Source of the DNA: Ruminococcus sp.
Lineage (GTDB): Bacteria > Bacillota > Clostridia > Oscillospirales > Ruminococcaceae
DNA: 64,000 nucleotides
Reading direction: 5' to 3'
Assembly (NCBI GenBank): GCA_021205185.1
Contig: JAJPYB010000013.1
Span: forward strand, 1 to 64,000
The notes under the pieces were generated by a model. The model saw only the letters and a program-made list of their open reading frames with translations, ran no database searches and had not been told where the DNA came from. Shown here in pieces: positions 40,641 through 50,302 of the stretch. How positions within the stretch are numbered: position 1 is the first letter of the stretch; each line of letters starts with the position of its first letter. The position numbers and the translations under genes are program-made.

Positions 40641-42071
40641 ATGAAAAAGCTTAAAAGATTGCTTGCAGGCTCAATGGCAATTATTATGACATTTGCGTTT
40701 GTGGGCTGTTCCGATTCGGAGGATACAGAGGATGCGTCATCCGTTAAAGAAGAAACTGTAAAGGTTGTTTCAACCGATGATATTGAAGATATTCCAGAGG
40801 GAGCTGAAACCGAGCTTCTCTATATGGGTGAATCTGATCTTAACCCGACAAGCTCTAACGAAAAGAGCGTTGGACTTAACCTCTTTGAGGATAAGGGCGG
40901 CACAATAACATATTCAAGAGTTACCTCGTCGAACAAGTTTACAAAGCTGGGCGCTGCTGTAACATCAGGTAAGGACGTTCCTGATCTTTTCGATTATGAA
41001 TGGTTGGCGTTCCCGTGTCAGGTTGTACAGGGCTTTTATCAGCCGATAACCGACCTCGTTGACTTTGACGACGCTATGTGGGTAGACGTTAAGGAAACCG
41101 CTTCGCAGTATCAGTTAAACGGTGAGTATTATGTAGCGCCTATTTCATATAACGCTTCATCAATGCTTTTCTACAACAGAGATTTCTTCACCGATTCAGG
41201 TCTTGACGACCCTGTAGATTTGTACTACGCAGGTGAGTGGGATATTGACGCTATGGAAGAGCTTATGAGCGAATGGTGCAAGGGTTCAACTGAGGATACT
41301 GTCAGATACGGAATCAACGGTTATTTCGCTTTGCAGATTATTCAGCAGACAGGCGAAACAATGGTTACAACAGAGGACAATATAACATTTACAAATAACC
41401 TCGACAGCGCTGCAATTGCAAAGGCTCAGGAAAGACTATACAATTGGCAGAAGGACGGCTACGTTGAGCCAAACTGGATTGGCGGAGCTTCCGATGCGTT
41501 TGAAAAGAACATTCTCTTCTACGCTATGGGCGACTGGGCGGCAACAGGCTCATCAGGTCCTTCAAGCTCAGACAACTGGGGAGTAGTTCCTTTCCCAAGC
41601 GATCCTTCCTATGAAGGCGACAAGCCGATCACAACATCTGATATGACAGCTTATATGTGGGTAAACGGCTCGGAAAAGAGCGAGGCTGTAAAGACCTTCT
41701 ATGAGTGCTACAGAGTAGCTGAAACTGATACTACTTATATTCAGAATACAAAGGACAAGTGGCTTGCTGACAATCCTTACTGGACAGAAGAGGATTACGA
41801 GATTATCAGAACGGTTGCTGACCCTGACGAAAACTTTATGATTTTCGATCCGGCTTACGGCGTATCATCACTGATGGGTGACGACTGGGGCGGATTCAGA
41901 ACTGGTGTAAACCTGACAGGCTGGTTGTACACAGGCTGTACGAAGGCTGACGAAACCGATGGCGTTTCCTATACTTGGACGCAGCTCAAGGAAACCTATT
42001 CGGGAACCGTTGACAGCGAGCTTGAATCTATAAACTCACAGATTGAAAGCTTCATTGCAGCAAACTCATAA
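40641..42071 (+). CDS. Extracellular solute-binding lipoprotein, copy 1
   Basis: 476 aa. Lipobox FVGC near residue 20-23, then an acidic Ser/Asp linker and a family-1-like (carbohydrate ABC) binding fold. Segments conserved across all four paralogs in this window include NLFExKGG, SRVTSSN, YYAGEWD, YGINGY, QTGET, FDPAYGVSSLMGDD and YTWTQ. It should capture a sugar outside the cell and hand it to a permease, but no permease or ATPase gene is nearby. It starts at ATG 40641 after AAGGAGG and has its own promoter and terminator. Confidence 0.88.
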   Translation: MKKLKRLLAGSMAIIMTFAFVGCSDSEDTEDASSVKEETVKVVSTDDIEDIPEGAETELLYMGESDLNPTSSNEKSVGLNLFEDKGGTITYSRVTSSNKFTKLGAAVTSGKDVPDLFDYEWLAFPCQVVQGFYQPITDLVDFDDAMWVDVKETASQYQLNGEYYVAPISYNASSMLFYNRDFFTDSGLDDPVDLYYAGEWDIDAMEELMSEWCKGSTEDTVRYGINGYFALQIIQQTGETMVTTEDNITFTNNLDSAAIAKAQERLYNWQKDGYVEPNWIGGASDAFEKNILFYAMGDWAATGSSGPSSSDNWGVVPFPSDPSYEGDKPITTSDMTAYMWVNGSEKSEAVKTFYECYRVAETDTTYIQNTKDKWLADNPYWTEEDYEIIRTVADPDENFMIFDPAYGVSSLMGDDWGGFRTGVNLTGWLYTGCTKADETDGVSYTWTQLKETYSGTVDSELESINSQIESFIAANS

Positions 42072-42098
42072 TTTTATTGAACCAAATAAGTTAATCTG

Positions 42099-42130
42099 GC
42101 GTCCGTACATAATTTGTGCGGACGCTTATT
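42099..42130 (+). terminator. Terminator after solute-binding protein 1
   Basis: Perfect 7-bp stem GCGTCCG / CGGACGC followed by TTATTTG. Confidence 0.75.
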
Positions 42131-42232
42131 TGTGTCCTGTTAAGCAACCTTAAAAATTCCCCTGCAAGTATTGTCTTTTTATGTAAAATCCGGGAGAGAT
42201 TTTCGTCATAATAGATAATAATTTTCTGAAAA

Positions 42233-42306
42233 TTTGTGCATTTTGCACAAAGATGATTTGCGTTGTATTAGCGTTTGTTGACTTTCTTTCACCAAAGCTT
42301 TATAAT
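42233..42306 (+). promoter_or_regulatory. Promoter and upstream palindrome of solute-binding protein 2
   Basis: TTGACT (42278-42283), 17-bp spacer, TATAAT (42301-42306). Upstream at 42233-42251 is a perfect palindrome TTTGTGCATTTTGCACAAA. It shares the TTTGTG-N7-CACAAA frame with the aquaporin operator at 10641-10659. Confidence 0.7.
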
Positions 42307-42339
42307 AAAGACACAAGTTTTTAAAAAAGGAGGATTTAC

Positions 42340-43785
42340 ATGAAAAATCTTAAGAGATTGTTAGCTGGCTGTATGGCTGTAGCAATGGTTTTTGCATTTA
42401 CAGCTTGTGACGATTCGAGTGACGATTCTTCATCTAAGGAGGATACAGTTAAGGTAGCTGAGGCTGAGGATATTTCCGATATCCCTGATGGTGCAGAAAC
42501 CGAGCTTATCTACATGGGTGTTGGAGATTTAAACCCGACCGGCGACAATGAAAAGAGCGTTGGACTTACCCTGTTTGAGCAAAAGGGCGGAACAATTACA
42601 TATTCAAGAGTTACTTCATCTAACCAGTACACAAAGCTTGGTGCTGCTGTAACTGCTGGTAAGGATGTTCCTGACCTGTTCAACTACACAGCATTGGCAG
42701 TTCCTTCACAGGTTATTCAGGGCTTCTATCAGCCGCTTGATGATATTATCGACTTTGAAGATGCAATGTGGGTAGGAATCAAGGATACAGCTGATCAGTT
42801 TACTGTAAACGGTGAGCACTATGTTGTACCGTTCAGCTACAAGCCGCTTTCGCTTCTTTTCTATGACAGAACAGTTATCACAGAAAACGGACTTGACGAT
42901 CCACAGGACCTCTATTATGCAGGCGAGTGGGATTACGACGCAATGGACGACCTTATGAGCGAATATGTTGCTGGTGCTTCAGGCGATGAGATCAGAAGAT
43001 ATGGTATCAACGGATACTATGCTCCTTCATACGTTCAGCAGACAGGCGAAACAATCGTAACAACAGAGGACGGCATTACTTACGAGTCAAACCTCGACAG
43101 CGCAAAGATCGCAGCTGCAGAGGAAAGACTTTCCAACTGGCTCAAGGAAGGCTATGTATACGAGAGCTGGATTGGTGAAGCTTCAGAAGCGTTTGAAACA
43201 AACTGCTTGTTCTACGCAATGGGCGAGTGGGCAGCTATTGATACTCACACTCCGTCAGCTGACGACGACTGGGGCGTAGTTCCGTTCCCAAGCGATCCAT
43301 CATACGAAGGCGACCTTCCAATTTCATCTGCTAGTATGTCAGATGACTCAGTTCTTTGGGTAAATGGTTCTGAAAAGGCAGAAACTGTTAAGGTATTCTA
43401 TGAGTGCTACAGAGTTGCTCAGACAGACCCGGATTATCAGCAGAACGAGAAGGATAAGTGGTTGGAGAACAACCCATACTGGGGCGAAGAAGCTTATGAC
43501 ATCATCAGCGATGTTTCAGACCCAGAAACTCACCTTATGATTTTTGACCCATCATACGGTGTATCATCACTTATGGGTGATGACAACAGCGGATTTATGA
43601 GCGGCGTTTCTTTGACAAACTGGATCTATAAGTCAACTTCATCAGCTGACGAGCAGGGCGAAACCTACACATGGACTCAGACCAAGGAAAAATACGCAAA
43701 CACTGTTGAAAGTGAAGTTGCTTCACTTAACGAATCTATCCAGGCATTCATCACTAATGGTACAACTGTAGCAGCAGAGGAATAA
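42340..43785 (+). CDS. Extracellular solute-binding lipoprotein, copy 2
   Basis: 481 aa with lipobox FTAC. It is closely similar to copy 1 over its whole length but differs in the likely ligand-contact stretches (FNYTALAVPSQVIQGF, VPFSYKPLSLLFYDR, WAAIDTHTPSADDDWG). The start ATG 42340 follows AAAGGAGG. Its own promoter with an upstream palindrome and a strong terminator make it a single-gene unit, so it can be induced separately from copy 1. It probably delivers a related sugar to a shared remote transporter (inference). Confidence 0.88.
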   Translation: MKNLKRLLAGCMAVAMVFAFTACDDSSDDSSSKEDTVKVAEAEDISDIPDGAETELIYMGVGDLNPTGDNEKSVGLTLFEQKGGTITYSRVTSSNQYTKLGAAVTAGKDVPDLFNYTALAVPSQVIQGFYQPLDDIIDFEDAMWVGIKDTADQFTVNGEHYVVPFSYKPLSLLFYDRTVITENGLDDPQDLYYAGEWDYDAMDDLMSEYVAGASGDEIRRYGINGYYAPSYVQQTGETIVTTEDGITYESNLDSAKIAAAEERLSNWLKEGYVYESWIGEASEAFETNCLFYAMGEWAAIDTHTPSADDDWGVVPFPSDPSYEGDLPISSASMSDDSVLWVNGSEKAETVKVFYECYRVAQTDPDYQQNEKDKWLENNPYWGEEAYDIISDVSDPETHLMIFDPSYGVSSLMGDDNSGFMSGVSLTNWIYKSTSSADEQGETYTWTQTKEKYANTVESEVASLNESIQAFITNGTTVAAEE

Positions 43786-43814
43786 TCTGAATAGAATTTA
43801 AATCAGTTAAAATT

Positions 43815-43850
43815 AACCCACCCCGTGCATTTAGCATGGGGTGGGTTTTT
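43815..43850. terminator. Bidirectional terminator
   Basis: AACCCACCCCGTGC / GCATGGGGTGGGTT stem followed by TTTTTG. Shared by the convergent Fic gene. Confidence 0.88.
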
Positions 43851-43866
43851 GTTTGCTTAAAAAGCA

Positions 43867-44754
43867 TCACAGAATTTTTAAAAACATATCAAGTCTTTCG
43901 TTTATATATTTTGCAAAGAGCTTTTCCATCGCAGAAAGATTATGCTTTGTGTGATACTCGTCGAAAGCATTATAATATGCTGCTCTGTCTGTGAATTTAA
44001 TGTCAATAGGCGGGTAGCCTTCTTTCATAAGCTCCAGGTTAATCAGCAGCCTTCCAGTTCTGCCATTTCCGTCAATGAATGGGTGAATCCCTTCAAATTC
44101 AATGTGAAAACGAGCGAGCTTTGTTACCAAATTCTCTTCGCTTGCATTGAAGTCTAAAATTAACTGCTCCATTTTTTGCTGAATCAAATAAGGCTCCACA
44201 GGCTCAAGATGTGCGTCCATTATGCGAACGGGAACCCTACGATAAACACCTCGGTCTTCCTTTTTGTCGGCAAGAACGAGATAGTGAATTTGTTTTATTA
44301 CTCTCTCGCTTATTGGAACATTTCCTTTTACCAGTTCACTCACAAACTCAAATGCTTCCTTGTGTCCTACAGCCTCCAAATGATCCTTTAACGGCTTTTC
44401 GCCAATAATCAGACCCTGTAAAACGTAATCAGTTTCCCTGAGAGTGAGTGTGTTACCTTCGATTGCGTTTGAATTGTAGGTATATTCAACGATAAACTCT
44501 TCGTTAAGCCGTGCCAGTTCGCCTTCAGTTAATGGGCGCTTGCTATCAAGCTCGGCTTTCTTTTTGTAAATTTGCGAAAGCATACTTTCTATAGATTTGT
44601 AGCGACCGTCAGCAGGCTTTTTAGCATCAGCAGGAATTTTCCAGCTGTTGCCTTGTTTGAAAGCGCCAGCAATTTTGCCCTGAGCGCAAAGGCTACGTAT
44701 TCTTCTGTCTGAAATGCCCCATTTTTCAGCAGCTTCATTTACTGACATATTCAT
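43867..44754 (-). CDS. HTH-Fic protein (self-inhibited AMP transferase)
   Basis: 295 aa from ATG 44754, which follows GGAGGAATGCACA; the longer frame lacks a site. The N-terminal 45 residues (SVNEAAEKWGISDRRIRSLCAQGKI ... NSWKIP) are a MerR/excisionase-like DNA-binding helix-turn-helix. The Fic core carries the complete motif HPFIDGNGRTGR at 224-235. The inhibitory helix SNAIEGN is at 95-101, so it is an N-terminal (class II) self-inhibited enzyme. Family members AMPylate protein side chains. Three direct repeats in its own promoter suggest autoregulation through the helix-turn-helix. No antitoxin gene is adjacent. Confidence 0.92.
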   Translation of the reverse strand: MNMSVNEAAEKWGISDRRIRSLCAQGKIAGAFKQGNSWKIPADAKKPADGRYKSIESMLSQIYKKKAELDSKRPLTEGELARLNEEFIVEYTYNSNAIEGNTLTLRETDYVLQGLIIGEKPLKDHLEAVGHKEAFEFVSELVKGNVPISERVIKQIHYLVLADKKEDRGVYRRVPVRIMDAHLEPVEPYLIQQKMEQLILDFNASEENLVTKLARFHIEFEGIHPFIDGNGRTGRLLINLELMKEGYPPIDIKFTDRAAYYNAFDEYHTKHNLSAMEKLFAKYINERLDMFLKIL

Positions 44755-44779
44755 TGTGCATTCCTCCAATCTCGTACTT

Positions 44780-44846
44780 AGTATACCATATATTCGGAAC
44801 AATATCAACACTTTCGGAACAATATTTTGCTCTCTTCGGAACAATA
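44780..44846 (-). promoter_or_regulatory. Fic promoter with three direct repeats
   Basis: Minus-strand TTGATA (44808-44803), 17-bp spacer, TATACT (44785-44780). TTCGGAACAATA (plus-strand reading) occurs at 44793-44804, 44813-44824 and 44835-44846, spaced 20 and 22 bp. The first lies between -35 and -10 and the others just upstream, the layout of a cooperative repressor site. Confidence 0.8.
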
Positions 44847-44923
44847 CAATTTATTATTTTTCCCCCAAAAAACTCCTCTCGCCAGATTTCTCTGACAAGG
44901 GGAGCAGCTAAAACTCACAAGTT

Positions 44924-46576
44924 TTACTTAAACCAAAATCCTGAGTAGTCGTACTTAAACGCTCTGTACCACCATTGATCGCCCGAGCCATTTAAAGAAC
45001 TAATAAGCTCGCCGTCGCTGTCGTATTCCGCCGCTGTGAAGGCAAATCCGCTGTCGGCGAGAATATTTCCGTTATCCAGAAGCTGAACCGAGCTTACATA
45101 AGCCGAGTAAGCTACCGGCAAGGAATAGGTAAGCTCGAAAGTACCCTCGTTTTCGTCAACCAGATAGATGTAGAAGTACGATTCGGCGTCGTCCTCTTCG
45201 ACCTCAGAGTATGTTCCGTAGTAGTTGTCGTCCTCGTCGTAGTCGTAGCCGCGACTGGAGCATTTTGTAAAGTTGTTGTTGAACATATACAGATAATATT
45301 GACCGTCCTCAAGACTTTCGTCCTCGACAACCTCTACACAATGCTGACCTGCTTGAAGCGAAAATTCGCCAACCTGCTCAAGCAAAAGATCCTCGTAACC
45401 TGTTCCTTCCCAGAAATTATCCGAGCCGATTGTCCACTCTACCGTTGGATTGTCGTAAATGTTGTCAACCCGCATAATTGTTGAAGTTTCACGAGCGCTT
45501 AGTATCAGCGAATCGTCGTCAACAAGCGAAAGGGTGTTGAGGTGCATCCAGTCGAGAGTATCGTCGTCAGGGTACTCAAGCGTATCGAGGTAATCGCCGA
45601 ACAGATCCCGCAGGTCTATAATCTCAGTAACCTCGCCCGACTCCAGGTCAAGACTTAAAACTCTGTCCTCCTCTGTGTCGGCGTTATATTCTGTGCCTAG
45701 AAGAAGTACGTTTCCGTCCGTTCCGAAGATGTAATCGTGGTGAAGTCTGTAGTCGCCGAGGTCGTAAATTTCAGCTATGCGACCTGTTGCGTCCATTCCA
45801 ACAAAATACTTAGCTGAAGCCGAATAGTACATAATTCCGTCTTTGAAAATAAGTCTGTGCGCTCTATAGCTCATTACAGGAATTTCCGCCCTGCAGACGC
45901 CGTCGTTGTCATAGATATAAATATATCTGTAAGCTGCGTCCTCGTCCTCGCCTTCGTCCATATCCTGATCGTTTCCGAGAATTGTATATAAGCCGTCGCT
46001 TACCTCCTGAGTGCTGGTGCCTTCGGTTATATCAAGCTTTATATATTCGTCCTGATTTTGAATTTCAGGAGCAGTATATGTCCATTGAGTGCTTTCGGTG
46101 TTGCCGCTTTCATCAGTAGCGGTCAGAGTTACTGTATTTTCTGCCCCGCCAACTAATCCTATAAGCTGATACTCATGCTCGGTTGTATAACCGCCTGAGG
46201 TTGTATAGCTAAAATCGCTGTAGCCGTCCGCTGAAATTGTGTAGGAAATTTCAACAGCTTCATCTGTGTTGAAATAGACGTAAAGGCTTGTTGTGTTTGT
46301 ACGATAAGGATTTGCAATTATAAGAGGGGAGTCGAACGTGTACTCCGAGCTTTTAAGTTCCTCAATCTGATTGTAAATATCCTCCTGGAATTCAGTCGTA
46401 TAAATAGTCTTTACATTCGTTTCGTCACTAAGAATCATAATGCCTTCGCTTTCTGCTAGACTTGCTGCACTTTGCGAAGCGCTTTCCGCCTCTTCGTCAG
46501 ACGAACAGCCGCCCATCAAAAGAACGCTTGCCCCCAAAAGCAAAAGCAATGGTCTTTTAAGTTTAGTTGCTTTCAT
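44924..46576 (-). CDS. Arylsulfotransferase (ASST)-like lipoprotein
   Basis: 550 aa from ATG 46576 (site GGAAGAG). Lipobox LLMGGC with Cys near residue 24. An N-terminal beta domain (about 60-175) resembles the ASST N-terminal domain. A beta-propeller follows with repeated strand motifs, including RAHRLIFKDG, HHDYIFGTDGNVLLL, DWMHLNTLSLVDDDSLILSA and SVQLLDNGNILADSG. These are the marks of PAPS-independent aryl sulfotransferases, which move sulfate between phenols. The candidate catalytic His is in DWMHLN or HHDY. As a lipoprotein it would act outside the cell, perhaps on host or plant phenolic sulfates (inference). Confidence 0.82.
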   Translation of the reverse strand: MKATKLKRPLLLLLGASVLLMGGCSSDEEAESASQSAASLAESEGIMILSDETNVKTIYTTEFQEDIYNQIEELKSSEYTFDSPLIIANPYRTNTTSLYVYFNTDEAVEISYTISADGYSDFSYTTSGGYTTEHEYQLIGLVGGAENTVTLTATDESGNTESTQWTYTAPEIQNQDEYIKLDITEGTSTQEVSDGLYTILGNDQDMDEGEDEDAAYRYIYIYDNDGVCRAEIPVMSYRAHRLIFKDGIMYYSASAKYFVGMDATGRIAEIYDLGDYRLHHDYIFGTDGNVLLLGTEYNADTEEDRVLSLDLESGEVTEIIDLRDLFGDYLDTLEYPDDDTLDWMHLNTLSLVDDDSLILSARETSTIMRVDNIYDNPTVEWTIGSDNFWEGTGYEDLLLEQVGEFSLQAGQHCVEVVEDESLEDGQYYLYMFNNNFTKCSSRGYDYDEDDNYYGTYSEVEEDDAESYFYIYLVDENEGTFELTYSLPVAYSAYVSSVQLLDNGNILADSGFAFTAAEYDSDGELISSLNGSGDQWWYRAFKYDYSGFWFK

Positions 46577-46792
46577 AGCTCTTCCTTCTTTCCATAAAAT
46601 AAATAATAGAGGCACGACGAAAAAAGTCTGCCCCTGTTTTTGAATAATTTATGCTTCCTGTGTGTTTTGTTTGTGAAGTGTTTGAGAAAGTTTGCAAAAA
46701 AATCTCGCAAAAAAGAATGAAGAACAAGCTAAATCGCCAACCTTCGGATCAATTTTCCGCCAATCATCGGAAAAGTTCAAATAATCAACGAT

Positions 46793-47683
46793 TTATTTTT
46801 CGCTTTTCACCTCTCTCCTTATCCTCTCCAGATATAGACTTGCTGCTCGAGATAGGACTTGATACTTTTTCCAAACCAAATAAAGCTCTGATTGCCATGC
46901 GGGCTCAAGCGGACGAAAACACAAGCCGCTGGAGCCTGCTGTGTTTATAAGCTTGTCAAGTCCAATTACATAGCCGAAGCCTTCCTTGACGAATAGAGAA
47001 GCATTGTAAATAAGATCGTATTTCATTACTATGTTAAGCTCAGCCTCGCTTTTCTTTAACCATTGAAATAGCTCGCTGTGCTTTGAGGCTTGATGTGAAA
47101 CAATAAGCGGTTTGTCATATAAATCCTCTGCGTGAATTGCTTTGTTTTCTGCTAGCGAACAATCATCACGCATAAGAATTCCCCATCTGTCCTTTTGTGG
47201 CAGGCGAATGTAGTTGTATTTTTCAAAGCTAGTGGGAGCTGCAACAAAAAGACCAAAGTCAATCAGTCCTTTGTCGAGCTTTTCTGAAATGCGCTCTGCG
47301 TCTCCACTGAACATATGATAATGAATATGCGGATACTCCTGCTTTAGCTCGCAGGCAATTTTCGCAAGAAAAGAAACTGCGTCTGATTCGCCGCCACCAA
47401 TGTATATGTCTCCGGTTATGTCATAGTCAGAAGTCATAATTTCGCTTTTCGTTTTTTGCATTAAATCAATTAGCTGCTGCGCTCGCTGTCTCAGAAGAAT
47501 ACCGTCCTCCGTCAGCGTTACTTTTTTGCTTCCTCGAATCAAAAGCTGCTTGCCAAGCTCGTCCTCTAAATCCTTCAGTTGCCTTGAAAGCGGCGGCTGA
47601 GTCATGTGCAGCGACTGAGCTGCTTTTGTTATGCTTTCTTCTCGTGCAACTGCTAAAAAATATTGTAGCACTCTTATATCCAT
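46793..47683 (-). CDS. LysR-family transcriptional regulator
   Basis: 296 aa from ATG 47683, after GAGGTG. The helix-turn-helix MDIRVLQYFLAVAREESITKAAQSLHMTQPPLSRQLKDLEDELG is at the N-terminus, and the effector-binding domain follows (about 90-290). It is divergent from an iron-containing alcohol dehydrogenase gene with a 164-bp spacer, the usual arrangement of a LysR activator and its target. A weak hairpin at 46753-46774 follows the gene. The effector is probably related to an alcohol or aldehyde. Confidence 0.93.
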   Translation of the reverse strand: MDIRVLQYFLAVAREESITKAAQSLHMTQPPLSRQLKDLEDELGKQLLIRGSKKVTLTEDGILLRQRAQQLIDLMQKTKSEIMTSDYDITGDIYIGGGESDAVSFLAKIACELKQEYPHIHYHMFSGDAERISEKLDKGLIDFGLFVAAPTSFEKYNYIRLPQKDRWGILMRDDCSLAENKAIHAEDLYDKPLIVSHQASKHSELFQWLKKSEAELNIVMKYDLIYNASLFVKEGFGYVIGLDKLINTAGSSGLCFRPLEPAWQSELYLVWKKYQVLSRAASLYLERIRREVKSEK

Positions 47684-47774
47684 TTTTATGCACCTCATCA
47701 AAATGTGTTTCTTTTCTTATTGTATCACATAAGCTCATACCTTTCAAGTATGGAAACTGATATTTTATATGTAT

Positions 47775-47803
47775 TTGATATTTTGAAAACTATAGAGTAT
47801 AAT
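47775..47803 (+). promoter_or_regulatory. Promoter of the alcohol dehydrogenase gene
   Basis: TTGATA (47775-47780), 17-bp spacer, TATAAT (47798-47803). The upstream space to the LysR gene is AT-rich and could hold a T-N11-A site. Confidence 0.65.
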
Positions 47804-47847
47804 ATACAAAAGAGATAAAATCATGTAAATTTACAAGGAGGAATATT

Positions 47848-49020
47848 ATGAACGATTTTATTTTTTACAACCCCGATAAGGTCTATTTTGGCAAGGATAT
47901 AATGAAAAATCTCCTTCAGGAGCTGCTTGCTTTCGGAAAGAAAGTTTTGCTTGTATACGGCGGCGGTTCAATCAAGAAAAACGGTTTATATGATGAGATT
48001 ACTTCTCTTGCAAAGGCTGCAGATATAGAGCTTTTTGAGCTTTCTGGCGTTGAACCAAATCCCCGCCATACAACGGTAAACAAGGGCGCCGCAATTTGTA
48101 AAGAGAAGGGGATTGACGTTATTCTTGCAGCAGGAGGCGGTTCTACTATCGACTGCGCCAAGGGGGTAGCAGCTGCTGCTCTTACAGACAATGGCGATGT
48201 GTGGGGACTTGTGTCAAACGGCGTATGGGTAACTAAGGCTTTGCCTATTGTTGCAATTTTAACAAATGCCGCAACAGGCTCTGAGATGGATGCGTGGGCT
48301 GTAATTTCGAATATGGATACCAACGAGAAAATCGGGCTTGGCGGCTCTGCTCTCATTCCTAGAGCTGCTTTTGAAAATCCTGAGTACAGCTTTTCTCTCC
48401 CCGCTTATCAGACTGCGTGCGGTGCATTTGATATTTTCAATCACGTGCTAGATAACTATTATTTTGCAGGCGACGCCACATTTGATATGCTGCTTGAAAT
48501 GCAGGAAGCTGTAATGCGAACTGTTGTTAAATGGGCGCCAATAGCTATCAGTGAGCCTGAAAACTATGAAGCGAGAGCAAATCTTATGTGGGCGTCTTCA
48601 ATGGCGCTGAATACTGTTCTTGACGGCGGAACCGTTCACGACTGCGCTTGCCATATGATGGAGCACGAGCTGTCCGCTTATTATGATATAACTCACGGAC
48701 ACGGACTTGCAATTTTAACGCCACGTTGGCTTACTTATATTTTGGACGAAGAAACTGCCCCTGCGATATATCGCTTTGGAAAAGCTGTTTTCGGCGTTTC
48801 TGACGGCTATTCTCCAATAGACGGCGCAAAAGCGGCAATTGAAGCTGTTTCAGAATTCTGTTTTGAAACACTTGGACTTAAACCAACTCTTTCAGATTTA
48901 TCAATTGACAACGAAAACTTCAAGGCAATGGCTGATCACGCTTGCAGAGGCGGCGGTATTAACGGAATTAGTAAGCTAAACAGCTGTGACGTTGAAAAAA
49001 TTTATGAAATGTGTCTGTGA
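47848..49020 (+). CDS. Iron-containing alcohol dehydrogenase (BDH/YqhD type)
   Basis: 390 aa, group III alcohol dehydrogenase using NAD(P)H to reduce aldehydes. The nucleotide loop [11 protein letters not shown] is near 95. Metal ligands fall in [15 protein letters not shown] near 195 and [21 protein letters not shown] near 270. It resembles the butanol dehydrogenase/YqhD branch by its N-terminal [15 protein letters not shown]. The start ATG 47848 follows AAGGAGG. It is probably activated by the divergent LysR protein. An acetyltransferase gene follows 7 bp later, suggesting an operon. Confidence 0.93.
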   Translation: MNDFIFYNPDKVYFGKDIMKNLLQELLAFGKKVLLVYGGGSIKKNGLYDEITSLAKAADIELFELSGVEPNPRHTTVNKGAAICKEKGIDVILAAGGGSTIDCAKGVAAAALTDNGDVWGLVSNGVWVTKALPIVAILTNAATGSEMDAWAVISNMDTNEKIGLGGSALIPRAAFENPEYSFSLPAYQTACGAFDIFNHVLDNYYFAGDATFDMLLEMQEAVMRTVVKWAPIAISEPENYEARANLMWASSMALNTVLDGGTVHDCACHMMEHELSAYYDITHGHGLAILTPRWLTYILDEETAPAIYRFGKAVFGVSDGYSPIDGAKAAIEAVSEFCFETLGLKPTLSDLSIDNENFKAMADHACRGGGINGISKLNSCDVEKIYEMCL

Positions 49021-49027
49021 TAAGAAA

Positions 49028-49600
49028 ATGATAACGGTTGAAGATATAATAAAAGGCTTTGAAAAAGGCGAACCGGAAAGCCCCGAATGGCATAAGAAGG
49101 CGAATTCGCTTTTTCAGGAAGCAATCCGTATAGGAATGGAGCTTAATAACAGCTACCATTCACCCGAGGAAATCAGAGAGATTTTTAGTAGGCTGATTGG
49201 CAAACCTGTAGACGACAGCTTTCGCTTGTTTCCGCCATTTTATACGGATTTTGGAAAGAACATTCATATCGGCAAGGATGTCTTTATAAATTCAGGCTGT
49301 CATTTTCAGGATCAGGGCGGGGTTAAAATTGGCGAAGGAGCGTTTATAGGACACAATGTAGTGCTTGCAACCATCAATCACGACCTGAACCCGAAAAATA
49401 ATCGAAAGAACATTTATGCGCCAATTGTTATCGGAAATCACGTTTGGATAGGTTCAAACGCTACGATTTTACAGGGTGTTACTATCGGCGAATGGGCGGT
49501 AGTTGCGGCTGGCGCTGTTGTTACAAAGGACGTAAAGCCGTACACAGTTGTCGGCGGCGTTCCGGCAAAGGTAATAAAAACAATCGGGATAGATGTCTGA
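49028..49600 (+). CDS. Sugar O-acetyltransferase (maltose/galactoside type)
   Basis: 190 aa, left-handed beta-helix acetyltransferase. The hexapeptide repeats run from about 75 ([19 protein letters not shown]) to the end ([29 protein letters not shown]). The catalytic His is in [12 protein letters not shown] near 117. The N-terminal helical cap (maltose-acetyltransferase type) starts at ATG 49028, 7 bp after the dehydrogenase stop. Uses acetyl-CoA; the acceptor is unknown. It is probably co-transcribed with the dehydrogenase and the flavodoxin. Confidence 0.9.
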   Translation: MITVEDIIKGFEKGEPESPEWHKKANSLFQEAIRIGMELNNSYHSPEEIREIFSRLIGKPVDDSFRLFPPFYTDFGKNIHIGKDVFINSGCHFQDQGGVKIGEGAFIGHNVVLATINHDLNPKNNRKNIYAPIVIGNHVWIGSNATILQGVTIGEWAVVAAGAVVTKDVKPYTVVGGVPAKVIKTIGIDV

Positions 49601-49611
49601 GAGGTGATCGA

Positions 49612-50286
49612 ATGAAATGTCTGATGAGTATTTTTTTAACAATTTGTATGGTGGCAAGCGTTGCTTTGCTGTTGCCGTCTTGCTCGACAAACGAGGAGAT
49701 AACAAGCTCTGTATCTGAATCCGAAGAACAAACCCATCAAACGAAACAAAGCGAAACTGATACAACTGACACAACTACAACAACGCAGGAAAAATCGGAC
49801 GACAGCACAAATATTTTAGTAGTATATTTTTCCTGCACAGAAACTACCGAGCAAATAGCCGATTGGATAGTGACAGAAACGAGCGCAGATGTCTATGAGA
49901 TTTTGCCGAAAGACCCGTATACCGATGAGGATTTGGATTATAATAATTCTTCCAGCCGTGCCAATCAGGAACAAGCGGATTCCACTGCCCGTCCTGAAAT
50001 TTCAAACATATTAGACAGCATTGATCAATATGACGTTATTTTTCTCGGTTATCCAATATGGCATGGGCAGGCTCCGAGAATAATAAGCACTTTTTTAGAA
50101 AGCTTTGACTGTTCTCAAAAGACAATTATCCCATTCTGCACCTCCCACAGCAGCGGTATCGGCTCGAGCGCTGAAAATTTGCATTCTTTGTGCGCTGATA
50201 CTGTTGTTTGGCTGGATGGCGAGCGTTTTTCAAGCGATACGACAGCTGACGACATTTCCGATTGGCTTGACGGCCTGAATTATTAA
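49612..50286 (+). CDS. Lipoprotein-anchored flavodoxin
   Basis: 224 aa from ATG 49612 after GAGGTGATC. The signal peptide ends in lipobox LLPSC (Cys near 24), followed by a Thr/Ser/Glu linker to about 60. The flavodoxin domain follows: ILVVYFSCTETTEQIADWI is the FMN phosphate loop, then DVIFLGYPIWHGQAPRIISTFL and FCTSHSSGIGSS. Flavodoxins are usually cytoplasmic; the lipoprotein signal places this one outside the membrane, where it could serve an extracytoplasmic electron-transfer route. It lies 11 bp after the acetyltransferase, so the operon may run from 47848 to 51454. Confidence 0.9.
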   Translation: MKCLMSIFLTICMVASVALLLPSCSTNEEITSSVSESEEQTHQTKQSETDTTDTTTTTQEKSDDSTNILVVYFSCTETTEQIADWIVTETSADVYEILPKDPYTDEDLDYNNSSSRANQEQADSTARPEISNILDSIDQYDVIFLGYPIWHGQAPRIISTFLESFDCSQKTIIPFCTSHSSGIGSSAENLHSLCADTVVWLDGERFSSDTTADDISDWLDGLNY

Positions 50287-50302
50287 ATCGAAAGGATGAA
50301 AT

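Noticed and set aside
43867-44754. Fic-based toxin-antitoxin pair
   Set aside because: No separate antitoxin gene is adjacent and the inhibitory helix is within the same protein, so a self-inhibited enzyme is the simpler reading.
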